A stretch of 64,000 bases of DNA from Marinifilum sp. D737 (GTDB lineage Bacteria > Bacteroidota > Bacteroidia > Bacteroidales > Marinifilaceae). The stretch spans positions 1-64,000 of the forward strand of contig NZ_JANQCD010000022.1 of NCBI RefSeq assembly GCF_026672275.1, read 5' to 3'. The stretch's first letter is position 1. Every line of letters starts with the position of its first letter. This document shows positions 1 through 8,361 of the stretch, piece by piece. The notes beneath the pieces are model-generated. The model searched no databases. It was not told the DNA's origin and saw nothing but the letters and a program-made list of their open reading frames with translations. The position numbers and the translations under genes were made by a program.

Positions 1-43
1 TTCATCATGTTTTTCCTATCGCCCTACCTTTGTAAAGCGGGTG

Positions 44-76
44 CAAAGATAACGCATACTTTCCCGACTTTCCAAA
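44..76 (-). promoter_or_regulatory. Bacteroidota-type promoter for a gene leaving the window on the left
   Basis: Read on the minus strand there is a TTTG box (76-73) and, 20-21 bases further, TATCTTTG (51-44). This matches the Bacteroidota sigma consensus TTTG-N19-21-TAnnTTTG. Two in-frame ATG codons follow at 9-7 and 6-4, so a minus-strand gene probably starts here; only its first bases are in the window and its product cannot be told. Confidence 0.6.
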
Positions 77-100
77 TGAAAACCTCAAGTTTTTTCGCAA

Positions 101-138
101 AAAGAAATAGCTGCCTGAAAATCAGTAGCTATTTTTTT
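101..138 (-). terminator. Hairpin terminator after the GSCFA gene
   Basis: AAATAGCT (105-112) and AGCTATTT (127-134) form an 8-bp stem with a 14-base loop. T-rich runs flank it on both strands, so it may work in both directions. It lies just after the end of the minus-strand hydrolase/GSCFA pair. Confidence 0.5.
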
Positions 139-187
139 ATGTGGAAAGGGAAAAACAAATTACAAAATTTAGATGAGAAAGTCCAAC

Positions 188-1177
188 TTAATTTTGAAGA
201 TTTTTTCGCATCACCTTTCTTTCCAAATCAAAGGACAGGTTTGGCAATTGTTTCTCAAGGATTTCCATCCCGGAAATGGTTTTTTGAATAAACTTTTGAT
301 GCGATTCAGAATCTGGATTAAAAGGACGATGTTCCGCAGCTGAAATCATTTTTCTAATTTTCTTCATGTAATCCACAGTCTCTTTCCCCATGAAAACATC
401 AGAAAATCGTGACCAAATATAATTTACCGAAGTCGAATTCATATGAATCATGTCTTCATGATAAAATCGATAATCTCTCAATTCATCCATCACAATCTCG
501 TAAGAAGCAAAATAGCTTACATGATCGAATAGTTGCACCAGCTGATCAACGGCCAGGAGCAAGGTTGACTTGCTTAATTGATTTCCGTGGGCTCCATCTT
601 TCCAGTGCCGAATTGGGCTTACAGTAAAAACAATTTTCAGGTGAGGGTTAAAAAGAGATAAGGATAAAATTAAATCTTTATAAAATCGAACAATTTCATC
701 TACTTCCAGACGATATCGATTAAAGGATTTTGCTGACTGCTTATGACAATTGGATACAATTTTTCCCGAATCGATTAATTCATAAACCCAAGAAGTACCG
801 AATGTAATGCATAAAACATCGGCGGTAGCCAAATCTAATGAAGCAGATTGCATGGCAGTATTAATACTTTTCAAACATTCTTCGGAAGATGTTGATGAAA
901 AACTTCCATGGTGAGAATAACTAAAGTATAAATCATTCGCAAAATTCAGATCATCTTCTGTAAACTCCTTATTGTCGATCAACAACTGAATACTATTGCC
1001 CACACTAATTGGGTTGTAGATTACTCCAAATGGATTTACAGTTGTGTTGAATTTATTTTGAACCAGTAAATTTCCAACATTTTCAACAAAACACGAACCC
1101 AACATTAAAATTTTAGAGTGATAGGAAATTTTAAAATCTGATTCAGGTATTTCTACAATTGTTCTGAATTGATCCAT
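188..1177 (-). CDS. GSCFA domain protein
   Basis: A 329-residue protein of the GSCFA family, named after its N-terminal motif; here GSCF is at residues 27-30. Other family blocks are visible: NPFGVIYNP near residue 48, TFGTSW near 126, SPIRHWKDG near 188, and a C-terminal YEDM/HEDMIHMN-like block near 240 that carries the Asp/His expected in an SGNH-hydrolase-like fold. The reaction is not established for the family. No signal peptide is seen, so it is probably cytoplasmic. It follows the hydrolase gene on the same strand with a 7-base gap, so the two are likely co-transcribed. The ATG at 1177 fits the family start. Family assignment is firm; substrate unknown. Confidence 0.88.
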   Translation of the reverse strand: MDQFRTIVEIPESDFKISYHSKILMLGSCFVENVGNLLVQNKFNTTVNPFGVIYNPISVGNSIQLLIDNKEFTEDDLNFANDLYFSYSHHGSFSSTSSEECLKSINTAMQSASLDLATADVLCITFGTSWVYELIDSGKIVSNCHKQSAKSFNRYRLEVDEIVRFYKDLILSLSLFNPHLKIVFTVSPIRHWKDGAHGNQLSKSTLLLAVDQLVQLFDHVSYFASYEIVMDELRDYRFYHEDMIHMNSTSVNYIWSRFSDVFMGKETVDYMKKIRKMISAAEHRPFNPDSESHQKFIQKTISGMEILEKQLPNLSFDLERKVMRKNLQN

Positions 1178-1184
1178 GATATTT

Positions 1185-2021
1185 TTATTTCTTCAGCAGT
1201 TTATATATCCAATCGCAAATGTATTCGAAAACTTCGTTATTAAAAGGTTCATTGTGCAATTCATGATAGCCTTTCTTCCATAATTTAAAGGTACAGTTTT
1301 CCTGATTTTTATCTGCAAAAATTTTGCTTGCCTTAGAGTTGGTAATTTCATCCTCATCGCCATGAATTAACAACAAAGGCTTATTAATATTTTCATCGGA
1401 ATTGTATACAAAATAGCCAGCATCATATGCTTCCACAAATAAACGAAAGGATACCCAATGATGAACCAACTCATCTTCATCGTATTGGCGACAAACCTCT
1501 GAATTGTGAGAAAGCAAACTTGAATCAAATTTTGTCTTGATACTAATTTTCGGAATCAGGCGATTCAAAAATCTCAGTAATGGAATCACTATTTTAGGTG
1601 GAGAAGCTTGAGAAATGATCCAGGGTGAAGTGGAAATTACACCTTTATAATTCCCATTCCTTCTTAGCAAGTGGTTCAACACCTCTCCTCCTCCCATACT
1701 ATGCCCATATAATAAGATTGGTAAGTTTGGATATTTCTGCTCTGCCGTATTTAAAACCAAATCAATATCATTCATGAAATCATTATAGGAAGAAATTACA
1801 CCTCGTTTTCCTTCTGATAATCCATGACCTCTCTGATCAAAGCTTAAAAGTGCAAACCCCTTACTCACAAACTTTTCCGCCCAACACAGATACCTGGAAC
1901 TATGTTCACCAATACCATGTACCAAAACAATTACAGCCTTTACATCCACATCTGGGAGGAATTCCTGTGCAAAAAGTTGAGTATTATCGAAAGTTTGTAG
2001 ATGAAATATGTTATGCTGCAT
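1185..2021 (-). CDS. Alpha/beta hydrolase, monoacylglycerol lipase-like
   Basis: A 278-residue serine hydrolase of the Hydrolase_4 (lysophospholipase/monoglyceride lipase) type. Visible features are the oxyanion-side HGIGEH at residues 35-40, the FDQRGHGLSEGKRG block typical of monoglyceride lipases at 61-74, the nucleophile elbow GHSMGG with Ser108, a likely catalytic Asp224 in HGDEDE and His253 in YHELHNE. No signal peptide, so cytoplasmic. It probably hydrolyses an ester lipid, but the substrate cannot be read from sequence. It is first in a two-gene unit with the GSCFA gene. Confidence 0.9.
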   Translation of the reverse strand: MQHNIFHLQTFDNTQLFAQEFLPDVDVKAVIVLVHGIGEHSSRYLCWAEKFVSKGFALLSFDQRGHGLSEGKRGVISSYNDFMNDIDLVLNTAEQKYPNLPILLYGHSMGGGEVLNHLLRRNGNYKGVISTSPWIISQASPPKIVIPLLRFLNRLIPKISIKTKFDSSLLSHNSEVCRQYDEDELVHHWVSFRLFVEAYDAGYFVYNSDENINKPLLLIHGDEDEITNSKASKIFADKNQENCTFKLWKKGYHELHNEPFNNEVFEYICDWIYKLLKK

Positions 2022-2035
2022 TGGGAAAATGATTT

Positions 2036-2107
2036 ATACCGATTATCAATTAAATGCTCATTTACTACACATTGTTTCTAAATGATCTTTAAATTGTATA
2101 TCGGCAT
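2036..2107. repeat. 72-bp element with inverted ends, copy 1
   Basis: Starts ATACCGATTAT and ends ATATCGGCAT; the ends are imperfect inverted copies (ATaCCGAT against ATCGGcAT). Two bases after the right end comes TATCACAAT. A second element of exactly the same 72-base length, with the same ends and the same TATCACAAT tail at almost the same distance, lies at 18441-18512 before thiL. Here it stands 53 bases before the YjbQ-family start. It could be a tiny mobile element (MITE-like) or a shared control region. Confidence 0.5.
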
Positions 2108-2111
2108 TGTA

Positions 2112-2129
2112 TCACAATTTATATTGTGA
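2112..2129. promoter_or_regulatory. Perfect palindrome upstream of the YjbQ-family gene
   Basis: TCACAAT (2112-2118) and ATTGTGA (2123-2129) are exact inverted copies around TTAT, about 30 bases before the ATG at 2161. The symmetry and position suit an operator for a dimeric regulator; no protein can be named. Confidence 0.4.
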
Positions 2130-2160
2130 CAAAAAATTAAAATATAAATGTAGCAAGAAA

Positions 2161-2583
2161 ATGCAAAAACAAATTACAATTCGAACCGATAAGCACAACG
2201 CCTTATATGACATTACTTCAAAAGTTGAAAAAGTTGTGAGGGAAAGTGGCATTCAATCAGGCATGGTAAATGTTTATGCACAGGGAGCTACTGCTGCCAT
2301 CATGATTCAGGAAAACTGGGATGAATCGGTGCAAAACGATGTGGTCACACTACTAAAAAAGTTGATTCCTTCGGGCGTATGGGAACATGATGCCCAGGAT
2401 AATAATGGAGACTCGCATTTGAAAGCTGGAATTGTTGGTCCGAGCGAATGCATACCAATTATTAATGGTAAAATGGGGTTATCAACCTGGCAAAACATTT
2501 TCTTTTGCGAATTTGATGGTCCAAGAAAGGAGAGAAGTATTATTATAACGTGCATTCGATGTAAAACTTCAACCACAGTTTGA
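2161..2583 (+). CDS. YjbQ-family protein (UPF0047), secondary thiamine-phosphate synthase type
   Basis: A 140-residue protein of the YjbQ/UPF0047 family. The ATG at 2161 is preferred to one 54 bases upstream because the family normally starts at about MQKQITIRTD. The conserved centre and C-terminus are visible: HDAQDNNGDSHLKAGIVGPSE followed by GKMGLSTWQNIFFCEFDGPR, then a short terminal strand. The family is often annotated as a secondary thiamine-phosphate synthase because an E. coli member can weakly replace ThiE; its true role is unclear. It stands alone, divergent from the hydrolase gene and convergent with queG. Interestingly, its upstream region shares an element with thiL. Confidence 0.85.
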   Translation: MQKQITIRTDKHNALYDITSKVEKVVRESGIQSGMVNVYAQGATAAIMIQENWDESVQNDVVTLLKKLIPSGVWEHDAQDNNGDSHLKAGIVGPSECIPIINGKMGLSTWQNIFFCEFDGPRKERSIIITCIRCKTSTTV

Positions 2584-2632
2584 TCTGGTTTTAAGTAGAA
2601 ATTTACGTTGAACTCAAGCTATTGCAAGTTGT

Positions 2633-3565
2633 TTACAGATCTAAAAAATCAAGATTTCTCTTTATTCCTTTAAATTTTGTTCTCTTGACCGCTGAATCTC
2701 GAAATATTTCTCCGAATTTATGAGCATCCATATCCTGCCAATCTTCTTTTGACATGCTTAGCAAATCTGGGTTTGGATCAAACTCAGTAACATTATGAGG
2801 TTTTGACATTCTGTTCCAAGGACAAACATCCTGACAGATATCGCAGCCAAACACTCTGTTTTCAAATTTTCCTTTTGCTTCTTCCGGAATATCTCCTTTT
2901 AATTCGATGGTATAATAAGAAATGCATTTGCTTCCATTCACAACATATGGCTCTGTGATTGCTCCGGTTGGACAAGATCGAACGCATCTATTGCACCCTC
3001 CACAAAAATCGGCGTAAGCAGGTTTCTCATATTCCAGCTCCATATCCAAAAACAATTCTCCCAGGAAAAGAAAGGAACCAATTTTTCGGTTAATGAGTAA
3101 TGAATTTTTCCCAATCCATCCTAAACCAGCTCTTTTTGCCCAAGCATGTTCTAAAACTGGAGCCGAATCAACAAATGCACGTCCCGAAACCTCTCCGATT
3201 TCCGTATTGATGTATTCAAACAACTGATTTAATCTGTCCTTTAGTACAAAATGATAATCTTTACCGTAAGCATATTTTGCAATTACTGGTGCTTCCTGAT
3301 GATTTTGTTGCTCTTTCGGAAAATAATTTAGGCCAACTACAACAATAGACTTTGTATTTTCAACCAACAATCGAGGATCCAAACGCTTCTCGATATTATT
3401 GGCCATGTATCCCATCTCGCCATGGTATCCTTTATCCAACCATGAAAGAAAATTTTCTTTTTCGTCTTCCAGGAAATCTGCCTTTACAATTCCACAAAGA
3501 TCGAGTCCAAGCTCATAGGCTTTTGTTTTAATGAGATTTGATTTTGCGAGAAGTGAAAGATTCAT
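2633..3565 (-). CDS. queG: Epoxyqueuosine reductase QueG
   Basis: A 310-residue enzyme for the last step of queuosine tRNA modification: reduction of epoxyqueuosine to queuosine using cobalamin and two 4Fe-4S clusters. Both ferredoxin-like cysteine motifs are present: CGGCNRCVRSCP (about 188-199) and CDICQDVCPWN (about 241-251). The N-terminal DUF1730-type region contains DPRLLVENTKSIVVVGLNYFP, and the conserved HAWAKRAGLGWIGKNSLLIN block is near residue 145. Length is slightly below the usual 310-380. Single gene, cytoplasmic. High certainty. Confidence 0.95.
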   Translation of the reverse strand: MNLSLLAKSNLIKTKAYELGLDLCGIVKADFLEDEKENFLSWLDKGYHGEMGYMANNIEKRLDPRLLVENTKSIVVVGLNYFPKEQQNHQEAPVIAKYAYGKDYHFVLKDRLNQLFEYINTEIGEVSGRAFVDSAPVLEHAWAKRAGLGWIGKNSLLINRKIGSFLFLGELFLDMELEYEKPAYADFCGGCNRCVRSCPTGAITEPYVVNGSKCISYYTIELKGDIPEEAKGKFENRVFGCDICQDVCPWNRMSKPHNVTEFDPNPDLLSMSKEDWQDMDAHKFGEIFRDSAVKRTKFKGIKRNLDFLDL

Positions 3566-3599
3566 GATGGCAAGTTAATAAATTTAGCTAAGGTGTAAA

Positions 3600-3800
3600 G
3601 TTTTATGCTGCGTTGCAAGTGGATGTGTTAGGGATTGAAATGGAAACCCCGAAGTGAGGAACGAACGAGGCGTTGCAATGAAAAGCCCGACCCGACGAAG
3701 GAGGGCAACACCCTAAACAACTTTCATGATGCAAAGAGAATCACCAGGATCTCTGTGAATGAGTGAATGAGTAATTGAGTAAAGAAGTAGCTGCAATATT
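3600..3800. repeat. GC-richer non-coding block, probable interspersed repeat
   Basis: The 341 bases between queG and the SUF terminator hold no convincing gene. A block starting near GTGTTAGGGATTGAAATGG (3627) and ending GGGCAACACCCTAAAC (about 3703-3718) is richer in GC than its surroundings, contains GCGTTGCAA twice, and has roughly complementary ends (TGTTAGGG against CCCTAAACA). A short 8-base tandem run, GAATGAGT, follows at 3756-3780. It resembles the degenerate GC-rich intergenic repeats of Bacteroidota genomes, but only one copy is in this window. Confidence 0.35.
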
Positions 3801-3871
3801 TAAGCTATTCTGCGTAAATCAGCGAAAAAAAATTGTGAGGATCTGCGAAATATTTTTGGGAAGACTTTCAG

Positions 3872-3897
3872 AAAAAAAGGGCCGAAAGGGCCCTTTT
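3872..3897 (-). terminator. Rho-independent terminator of the SUF operon
   Basis: On the minus strand AAAAGGGCC pairs with GGCCCTTTT around a 5-base loop and runs into seven T. It starts about 10 bases after the stop codon of the last SUF gene. Very clear terminator. Confidence 0.92.
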
Positions 3898-3906
3898 GAA
3901 AATATT

Positions 3907-4218
3907 TTAAAGAAAACCCAATTCGAGTTTTGCTTCTTCAGTCATCATATCCTTATCCCAAGGCGGATCGAATGTAAGAACAACCGTAACATCTTCGATC
4001 ATTGGTAAGGCTTTAATTTTATCATTTACCTCTTCCAAAATCTGATCAGCCATTGGACAGTTAGGAGCAGTAAGAGTCATTAATACCTTCACCTCATCTT
4101 CTTCATAGAAATCGATCTCATAAATTAGTCCCAGGTCGTAGATATTTACCGGGATCTCCGGATCGTAAATGGTTTTTAAAACCTCAACGATTATACTTTC
4201 TGTTTCCTTTTTTCCCAT
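3907..4218 (-). CDS. DUF59/MIP18-family iron-sulfur assembly protein (SufT-like)
   Basis: A 103-residue DUF59 protein, the size of the single-domain family. The start TESIIVEVLKTIYDPEIPVNIYDLG is typical, and the conserved Cys54 lies in LTAPNCPMAD. Related proteins (PaaD, SufT, eukaryotic MIP18/FAM96) help deliver iron-sulfur clusters to target proteins. It is the last gene of the minus-strand SUF operon, 8 bases after sufE and directly before the terminator, which fits a role in cluster maturation or transfer. The domain call is firm; the symbol sufT is a reasonable name but is used mainly for longer relatives. Confidence 0.92.
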   Translation of the reverse strand: MGKKETESIIVEVLKTIYDPEIPVNIYDLGLIYEIDFYEEDEVKVLMTLTAPNCPMADQILEEVNDKIKALPMIEDVTVVLTFDPPWDKDMMTEEAKLELGFL

Positions 4219-4226
4219 CTTGTATT

Positions 4227-4646
4227 TTATTTTACATGATTGAAAGCAATTCCGTACATCTTAATTTGCTTCACCATTGATACCAAACCATTTGATCTAG
4301 TTGGTGAAAGATGCTGTTTCAAACCAATTTCATCAATAAAGTTTAAATCAGCATTCATGATATCCTCAGGAGTTTGGTTATTGAATACACGAATTAACAA
4401 AGCTGCAATTCCTTTTACAATAATTGCATCACTATCCGCTTCAAGCTTCACTTTTCCTTCTTCCAAACTTGCATTAAACCAAACTTTCGATTGACAACCT
4501 TTAATAAGGTTCTGATCTGTTTGGTACTGTTCATCCAATCCTTGTAAATCGGTTCCCAACTCGATTAGATATGCATATTTGTCCATCCAATCTTCGAATC
4601 CTGCAAATTCTTCAATAATTTCTTCCTGAATCTCGTTTATTGTCAT
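4227..4646 (-). CDS. sufE: Cysteine desulfurase activator SufE
   Basis: SufE accepts the sulfane sulfur from SufS on a conserved cysteine and passes it to the SufBCD scaffold. The frame is open further upstream to 4727, into sufS, but the ATG at 4646 gives the normal 139-residue protein starting MTINEIQEEIIEEFAGFEDW. Cys51 in LIKGCQSKVW is the sulfur acceptor. The C-terminal block LSPTRSNGLVSMVKQIK is also typical. It lies 59 bases after sufS in the same operon. Confidence 0.94.
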   Translation of the reverse strand: MTINEIQEEIIEEFAGFEDWMDKYAYLIELGTDLQGLDEQYQTDQNLIKGCQSKVWFNASLEEGKVKLEADSDAIIVKGIAALLIRVFNNQTPEDIMNADLNFIDEIGLKQHLSPTRSNGLVSMVKQIKMYGIAFNHVK

Positions 4647-4705
4647 CTCTCTAATAATACTTAAGCAAAGAGTTGTTACTTCTACCTCTTTTGATTTTGA
4701 TGGCA

Positions 4706-5929
4706 CTAATGTACAAACATTTTGCAAACTTTTAGGATACCATTATAAAGCGCGTCGATTTCTTCCTTTGTATTGTAGAAGGAAAACGAAGCACGAACGG
4801 TTCCGTCGATTCCAAAATGTTGCATTATTGGTTCTGTACAATGTGTTCCTGTTCGAACGGCAATTCCCATTTGATCTAAAAGCATTCCCATGTCGTAGAA
4901 ATGAATTCCATCAACCAGGAAAGAAATTACAGATGTTTTGTGCTCGGCAGTTCCATATATTTTTAAGCCATCGATACTTGATAACTTTTCGGTAGCATAG
5001 GCCAAAAGTTCTTGCTCGTATGCATCAATATTTTCGAGACCAATATTTTCTACATATTCAATTGCAGCGCCTAAACCAATTGCATCGATATAATTAGGAG
5101 TTCCCGCTTCGAACTTAAATGGCAATTCATTGTAAGTGGTTCCCGAAAAGCGAACTTCCTTAATCATTTCACCACCACCTTGCCATGGAGGCATCTCGTT
5201 TAGCAAATCTTCCTTACCATACAAAACACCAATACCGGTTGGACCATACAGTTTATGACCAGAGAAAACCAAGAAATCAACATCCCATTCCTGAACATCA
5301 ATTTTTAAATGCTGTACCGACTGAGCTGCATCTACCAGAACCTTAACTCCTCTGGCGTGAGCGATATCGATAATTTTCTGGACTGGGTTAATGGTTCCCA
5401 ATGAATTTGAGATGTGATTTACTGCAACAATCTTTGTTCTATCAGTAATCAATTCATCCAACTGATCTACCAAAAGCTCTCCATTATCATTAAAAGGAAT
5501 TACTTTCAGAACTGCTTTTTTCTTCTCACAAACCAATTGCCAGGGAACAATGTTCGAATGATGTTCCATTTCCGAAACGATCACCTCATCGCCCTCGCCA
5601 ATATATCTTTCAGCAAAAGAATTGGCAACAAGATTAATCGATTCAGTTGTACCTCTTGTGAAAATAATTTCGTGAAGATGTTCCGCATTAATGAAATTCT
5701 GTACAATCTTTCTTGCATTCTCATTCCCATCGGTAGATTTGTTACTTAAGTAATGTACTCCACGATGAATATTTGAATTGTACTTGTAATAATACTTCAC
5801 CATTTCATCAATTACCTGTGTAGGTTTTTGAGAGGTTGCAGCATTGTCGAAGTACACAAGATCTTTGCCATGTACTTTTTCCTGAAGTATTGGAAAGTCT
5901 TTACGTATTTTATTTATGTCCAGCGTCAT
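4706..5929 (-). CDS. sufS: Cysteine desulfurase SufS
   Basis: A PLP enzyme that takes sulfur from cysteine for iron-sulfur cluster building. The frame extends three codons upstream to a TTG, but the first ATG is at 5929 and gives a 407-residue protein starting MTLDINKIRKDFPIL. Counted from this ATG, the PLP lysine is about residue 226 in FSGHKLYGPTG and the persulfide cysteine about 364 in RTGTHCTEP. The group II motif RTGTHC with a nearby SufE gene identifies SufS rather than IscS. It lies between sufD and sufE; the sufD-sufS gap holds an inverted repeat (5951-6031). Confidence 0.95.
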   Translation of the reverse strand: MTLDINKIRKDFPILQEKVHGKDLVYFDNAATSQKPTQVIDEMVKYYYKYNSNIHRGVHYLSNKSTDGNENARKIVQNFINAEHLHEIIFTRGTTESINLVANSFAERYIGEGDEVIVSEMEHHSNIVPWQLVCEKKKAVLKVIPFNDNGELLVDQLDELITDRTKIVAVNHISNSLGTINPVQKIIDIAHARGVKVLVDAAQSVQHLKIDVQEWDVDFLVFSGHKLYGPTGIGVLYGKEDLLNEMPPWQGGGEMIKEVRFSGTTYNELPFKFEAGTPNYIDAIGLGAAIEYVENIGLENIDAYEQELLAYATEKLSSIDGLKIYGTAEHKTSVISFLVDGIHFYDMGMLLDQMGIAVRTGTHCTEPIMQHFGIDGTVRASFSFYNTKEEIDALYNGILKVCKMFVH

Positions 5930-5950
5930 TCTTTTCAATGAATAATGAAT

Positions 5951-6032
5951 AATTAGTAATTAACAATTAATGCCTCTTCATTTGAAGAATCTCTCTACAA
6001 TAAGAACACATCCAATTGTTAATTACTAATTG
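5951..6032. repeat. AT-rich inverted repeat between sufS and sufD
   Basis: AATTAGTAATTAACAATT (5951-5968) and its exact reverse complement (6014-6031) are 18-base arms around a 45-base spacer. The right arm, read as AATTGTTAATTACTAATTG, occurs again without a mismatch at 49783-49801. It is in the operon, so it would also be a hairpin in the SUF mRNA. Confidence 0.7.
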
Positions 6033-6041
6033 AAAATTGTA

Positions 6042-7403
6042 TTAATGATTACAAGCTATTGCGCAAGTATTACATTTCGAGATTTCGCCACGCAATCTTT
6101 TGTCAACCAATTCGTCGATTCTTTCTTTCAAAGGCTCAACCCTGATTTTATCGATAATTTCGTGAGCAAAAGCAAACATCAACATCTGACGAGCTTCTTT
6201 CTCATCGATACCTCTTGCACGCAAATAGAACAAAGCATCCTCATCCATTTGTCCTACGGTTGCTCCGTGACTACATTTCACATCATCAGCATCAATTACC
6301 AATTGTGGTTTGGTGTTGATCACCGCATCGTTTGAAAGCAACAAGTTGTTGTTCGACTGGTAAGCCTGAGTTTGCTGAGCATCTCTTCTAACGAAAATTC
6401 TACCGGCAAAAGCACCAGAAGCCTGATCGTCCATCACACCTTTAAAGTGCTCGTTACTCAAACAATTTGGTTTGGCGTGATCAATCGAAGTAAAGTTATC
6501 TACATGCTGATCGCGATCCATCAAGTACATACCAAAAGTATTGTTCTCGCAATGCTCCTCATCTAAAATTACATGATGATTGTTACGAATGGTTCCTCCA
6601 TACAGAGAAATGGTATTCGATAATACATTTGAGTTGCTTTCCTGACGAATGTAGGTTGAATTCAGAATCACAGAATTTAAATGCTGATTTTGCAGAGTAT
6701 ACAAATCGAAGATCGCATTTCTTGCAACATTTACCTCTGTAACCGAATTCGTTAAATATTTATGGTGAGTTAAAGTATGATCACAAACAATAATTTTTGC
6801 CTGTGCATTTTCTTCAACTACAATTAAATTTCTTTGTGTAGCCATTAGGTCACGATCTGAACGAAGCAAGTTCACCACCTGTATCGGTTTTTCGATCACA
6901 ACACCTTTTGGCACATAAATAAAGAATCCATCCTTAGCCAAAGCTGTATTTAATGCAACCAATCCATCATCATCGGTTTTGGCATATTTGCCATAGTGAG
7001 CATTAAATATTTCCGGATATTTTTCTGCAGCTTCCTGAACACCACAAACAATTACTCCTTTTGGCAATTCAGTTAACTCTTTATTGTTTCCGTAGTACCA
7101 ACCATTTGTCAACAATACCATATTGGTATCCAATTCAGGCACATCGCACTGGAAAATCTCATTCAAATCAACATCAACTTGCTGATATCTTAGATTTACA
7201 TTGTATGGATGATCAAAAGCCGGAATCAAGTTGGTATACTTGTAATTCTCGTTGGCACGAGTAGGCACGCCTAATTTTGCAAAATCCTGGAATGCGTTCT
7301 TGCGAGTTTTGTTCATCACATCCGACGAACCTTCTAACAACAATTCATTTCCTTGATTGAACAAATCAGCGAAATCCTTATTTATTGTATTAATATCGGC
7401 CAT
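6042..7403 (-). CDS. sufD: Fe-S cluster scaffold subunit SufD
   Basis: SufD is a beta-helix partner of SufB in the SufBC2D scaffold complex. The ATG at 7403 (MADINTINKDF, 453 residues) is preferred to a TTG three codons upstream. The central part contains the GTFIYVPKGVVIEKPIQV-like helix turn (here GFFIYVPKGV, about residue 160), and the C-terminal core SHGATVGQMDEDALFYLRARGI carries the conserved histidine region. The protein ends in the cysteine-rich tail KCNTCAIACNH, which is not needed for the family call and may bind metal. It lies between sufC and sufS. Confidence 0.95.
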   Translation of the reverse strand: MADINTINKDFADLFNQGNELLLEGSSDVMNKTRKNAFQDFAKLGVPTRANENYKYTNLIPAFDHPYNVNLRYQQVDVDLNEIFQCDVPELDTNMVLLTNGWYYGNNKELTELPKGVIVCGVQEAAEKYPEIFNAHYGKYAKTDDDGLVALNTALAKDGFFIYVPKGVVIEKPIQVVNLLRSDRDLMATQRNLIVVEENAQAKIIVCDHTLTHHKYLTNSVTEVNVARNAIFDLYTLQNQHLNSVILNSTYIRQESNSNVLSNTISLYGGTIRNNHHVILDEEHCENNTFGMYLMDRDQHVDNFTSIDHAKPNCLSNEHFKGVMDDQASGAFAGRIFVRRDAQQTQAYQSNNNLLLSNDAVINTKPQLVIDADDVKCSHGATVGQMDEDALFYLRARGIDEKEARQMLMFAFAHEIIDKIRVEPLKERIDELVDKRLRGEISKCNTCAIACNH

Positions 7404-7447
7404 ATCTGACAAATTATTTAATGAGTGCTAAGACTCTTTACTATCAA

Positions 7448-8200
7448 CTATTTTCCGTTCTCTTCCTTAATCCAGTCGTATCCTTTTTCTTCCAGTTCAA
7501 GAGCCAACTCTTTTCCTGCAGTTTTTACGATACGTCCATCATACAATACATGAACTACATCAGGTACAATGTAATCCAACAAACGCTGATAGTGAGTAAT
7601 TACGATTGTTGCATTATCGCGAGTCTTTAATTTATTCACACCATTTGCAACAACACGAAGTGCATCGATATCCAAACCTGAATCGGTTTCATCCAATACT
7701 GCCAATTTAGGTTCAAGCATTGCCATCTGGAAAATCTCATTTTTCTTCTTCTCTCCTCCTGAGAAACCTTCGTTTACCGAACGATTTGTCAATTTCGAGT
7801 CGATTTCAACCAATGATTTTTTCTCGCGCATCAATTTCAAAAAATCTGAAGCCGACAATGGATCCAATCCTTTGTATTTGCGATGCTCGTTCACAGCTGT
7901 CTTCATAAAGTTCACAGTAGAAACTCCAGGAATTTCGATTGGATATTGGAATCCTAAGAAAATACCTTCTTTGGCACGATCTTCAGGTTCCATATCTAAA
8001 AGGTCTTTTCCCTGAAAAGAAACTTCTCCTTCAGTTACATTAAACAAATCTCTACCTGCCAAAACTGAAGCAAGAGTACTTTTTCCGGCACCATTAGGTC
8101 CCATAATTGCGTGAACTTCACCTGGCTTTACATCCAGATTGATTCCTTTAAGGATATCTTTTCCTTCGATGGAAACGTGTAAATTCTTAATGCTTAACAT
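7448..8200 (-). CDS. sufC: Fe-S assembly ATPase SufC
   Basis: A 250-residue ABC-type ATPase that powers the SufBCD scaffold in the cytoplasm, not a transporter. Walker A GPNGAGKST is at residues 34-42, the SufC-type signature GFSGGEKKKNE near 148, and Walker B LAVLDETDSGLD near 165. The sequence GFQYPIEIPGVS is typical of SufC. It sits between sufB and sufD on the same strand. High certainty. Confidence 0.97.
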   Translation of the reverse strand: MLSIKNLHVSIEGKDILKGINLDVKPGEVHAIMGPNGAGKSTLASVLAGRDLFNVTEGEVSFQGKDLLDMEPEDRAKEGIFLGFQYPIEIPGVSTVNFMKTAVNEHRKYKGLDPLSASDFLKLMREKKSLVEIDSKLTNRSVNEGFSGGEKKKNEIFQMAMLEPKLAVLDETDSGLDIDALRVVANGVNKLKTRDNATIVITHYQRLLDYIVPDVVHVLYDGRIVKTAGKELALELEEKGYDWIKEENGK

Positions 8201-8210
8201 CTTATTTATA

Positions 8211-8356
8211 GCTATTAGCCATTAGCTTTTAGCTTTTGGCTGTTTACAGTTTAATTTAATAATCTGAGAAATGAATCGTTGAACTCTTGCATTTCTCTTT
8301 GCTTACTTATTATTGATATAGCTAATAGCTATCGGGAGCTAAAAGCTAACAGCTTA
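8211..8356. repeat. Inverted repeat of the GCTATTAGCTTTTAGC type between sufC and sufB
   Basis: TTAGCTTTTAGCT (8222-8234) and AGCTAAAAGCTAA (8337-8349) are exact 13-base inverted copies, set in longer GCTATTAGC/GCTAATAGC-rich arms. They enclose about 100 bases between sufB and sufC. A related hairpin is at 10301-10331. The arms can form a long hairpin in the SUF transcript; function unknown. Confidence 0.65.
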
Positions 8357-8361
8357 TTTTA

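Noticed and set aside
7-291. Plus-strand gene at the left edge
   Set aside because: It runs through a minus-strand promoter and terminator and overlaps the end of the GSCFA gene; no family features.
3627-3780. CRISPR array
   Set aside because: GTTAGGGATTGAAA resembles part of a CRISPR repeat, but it occurs once, with no regular spacers and no cas genes.
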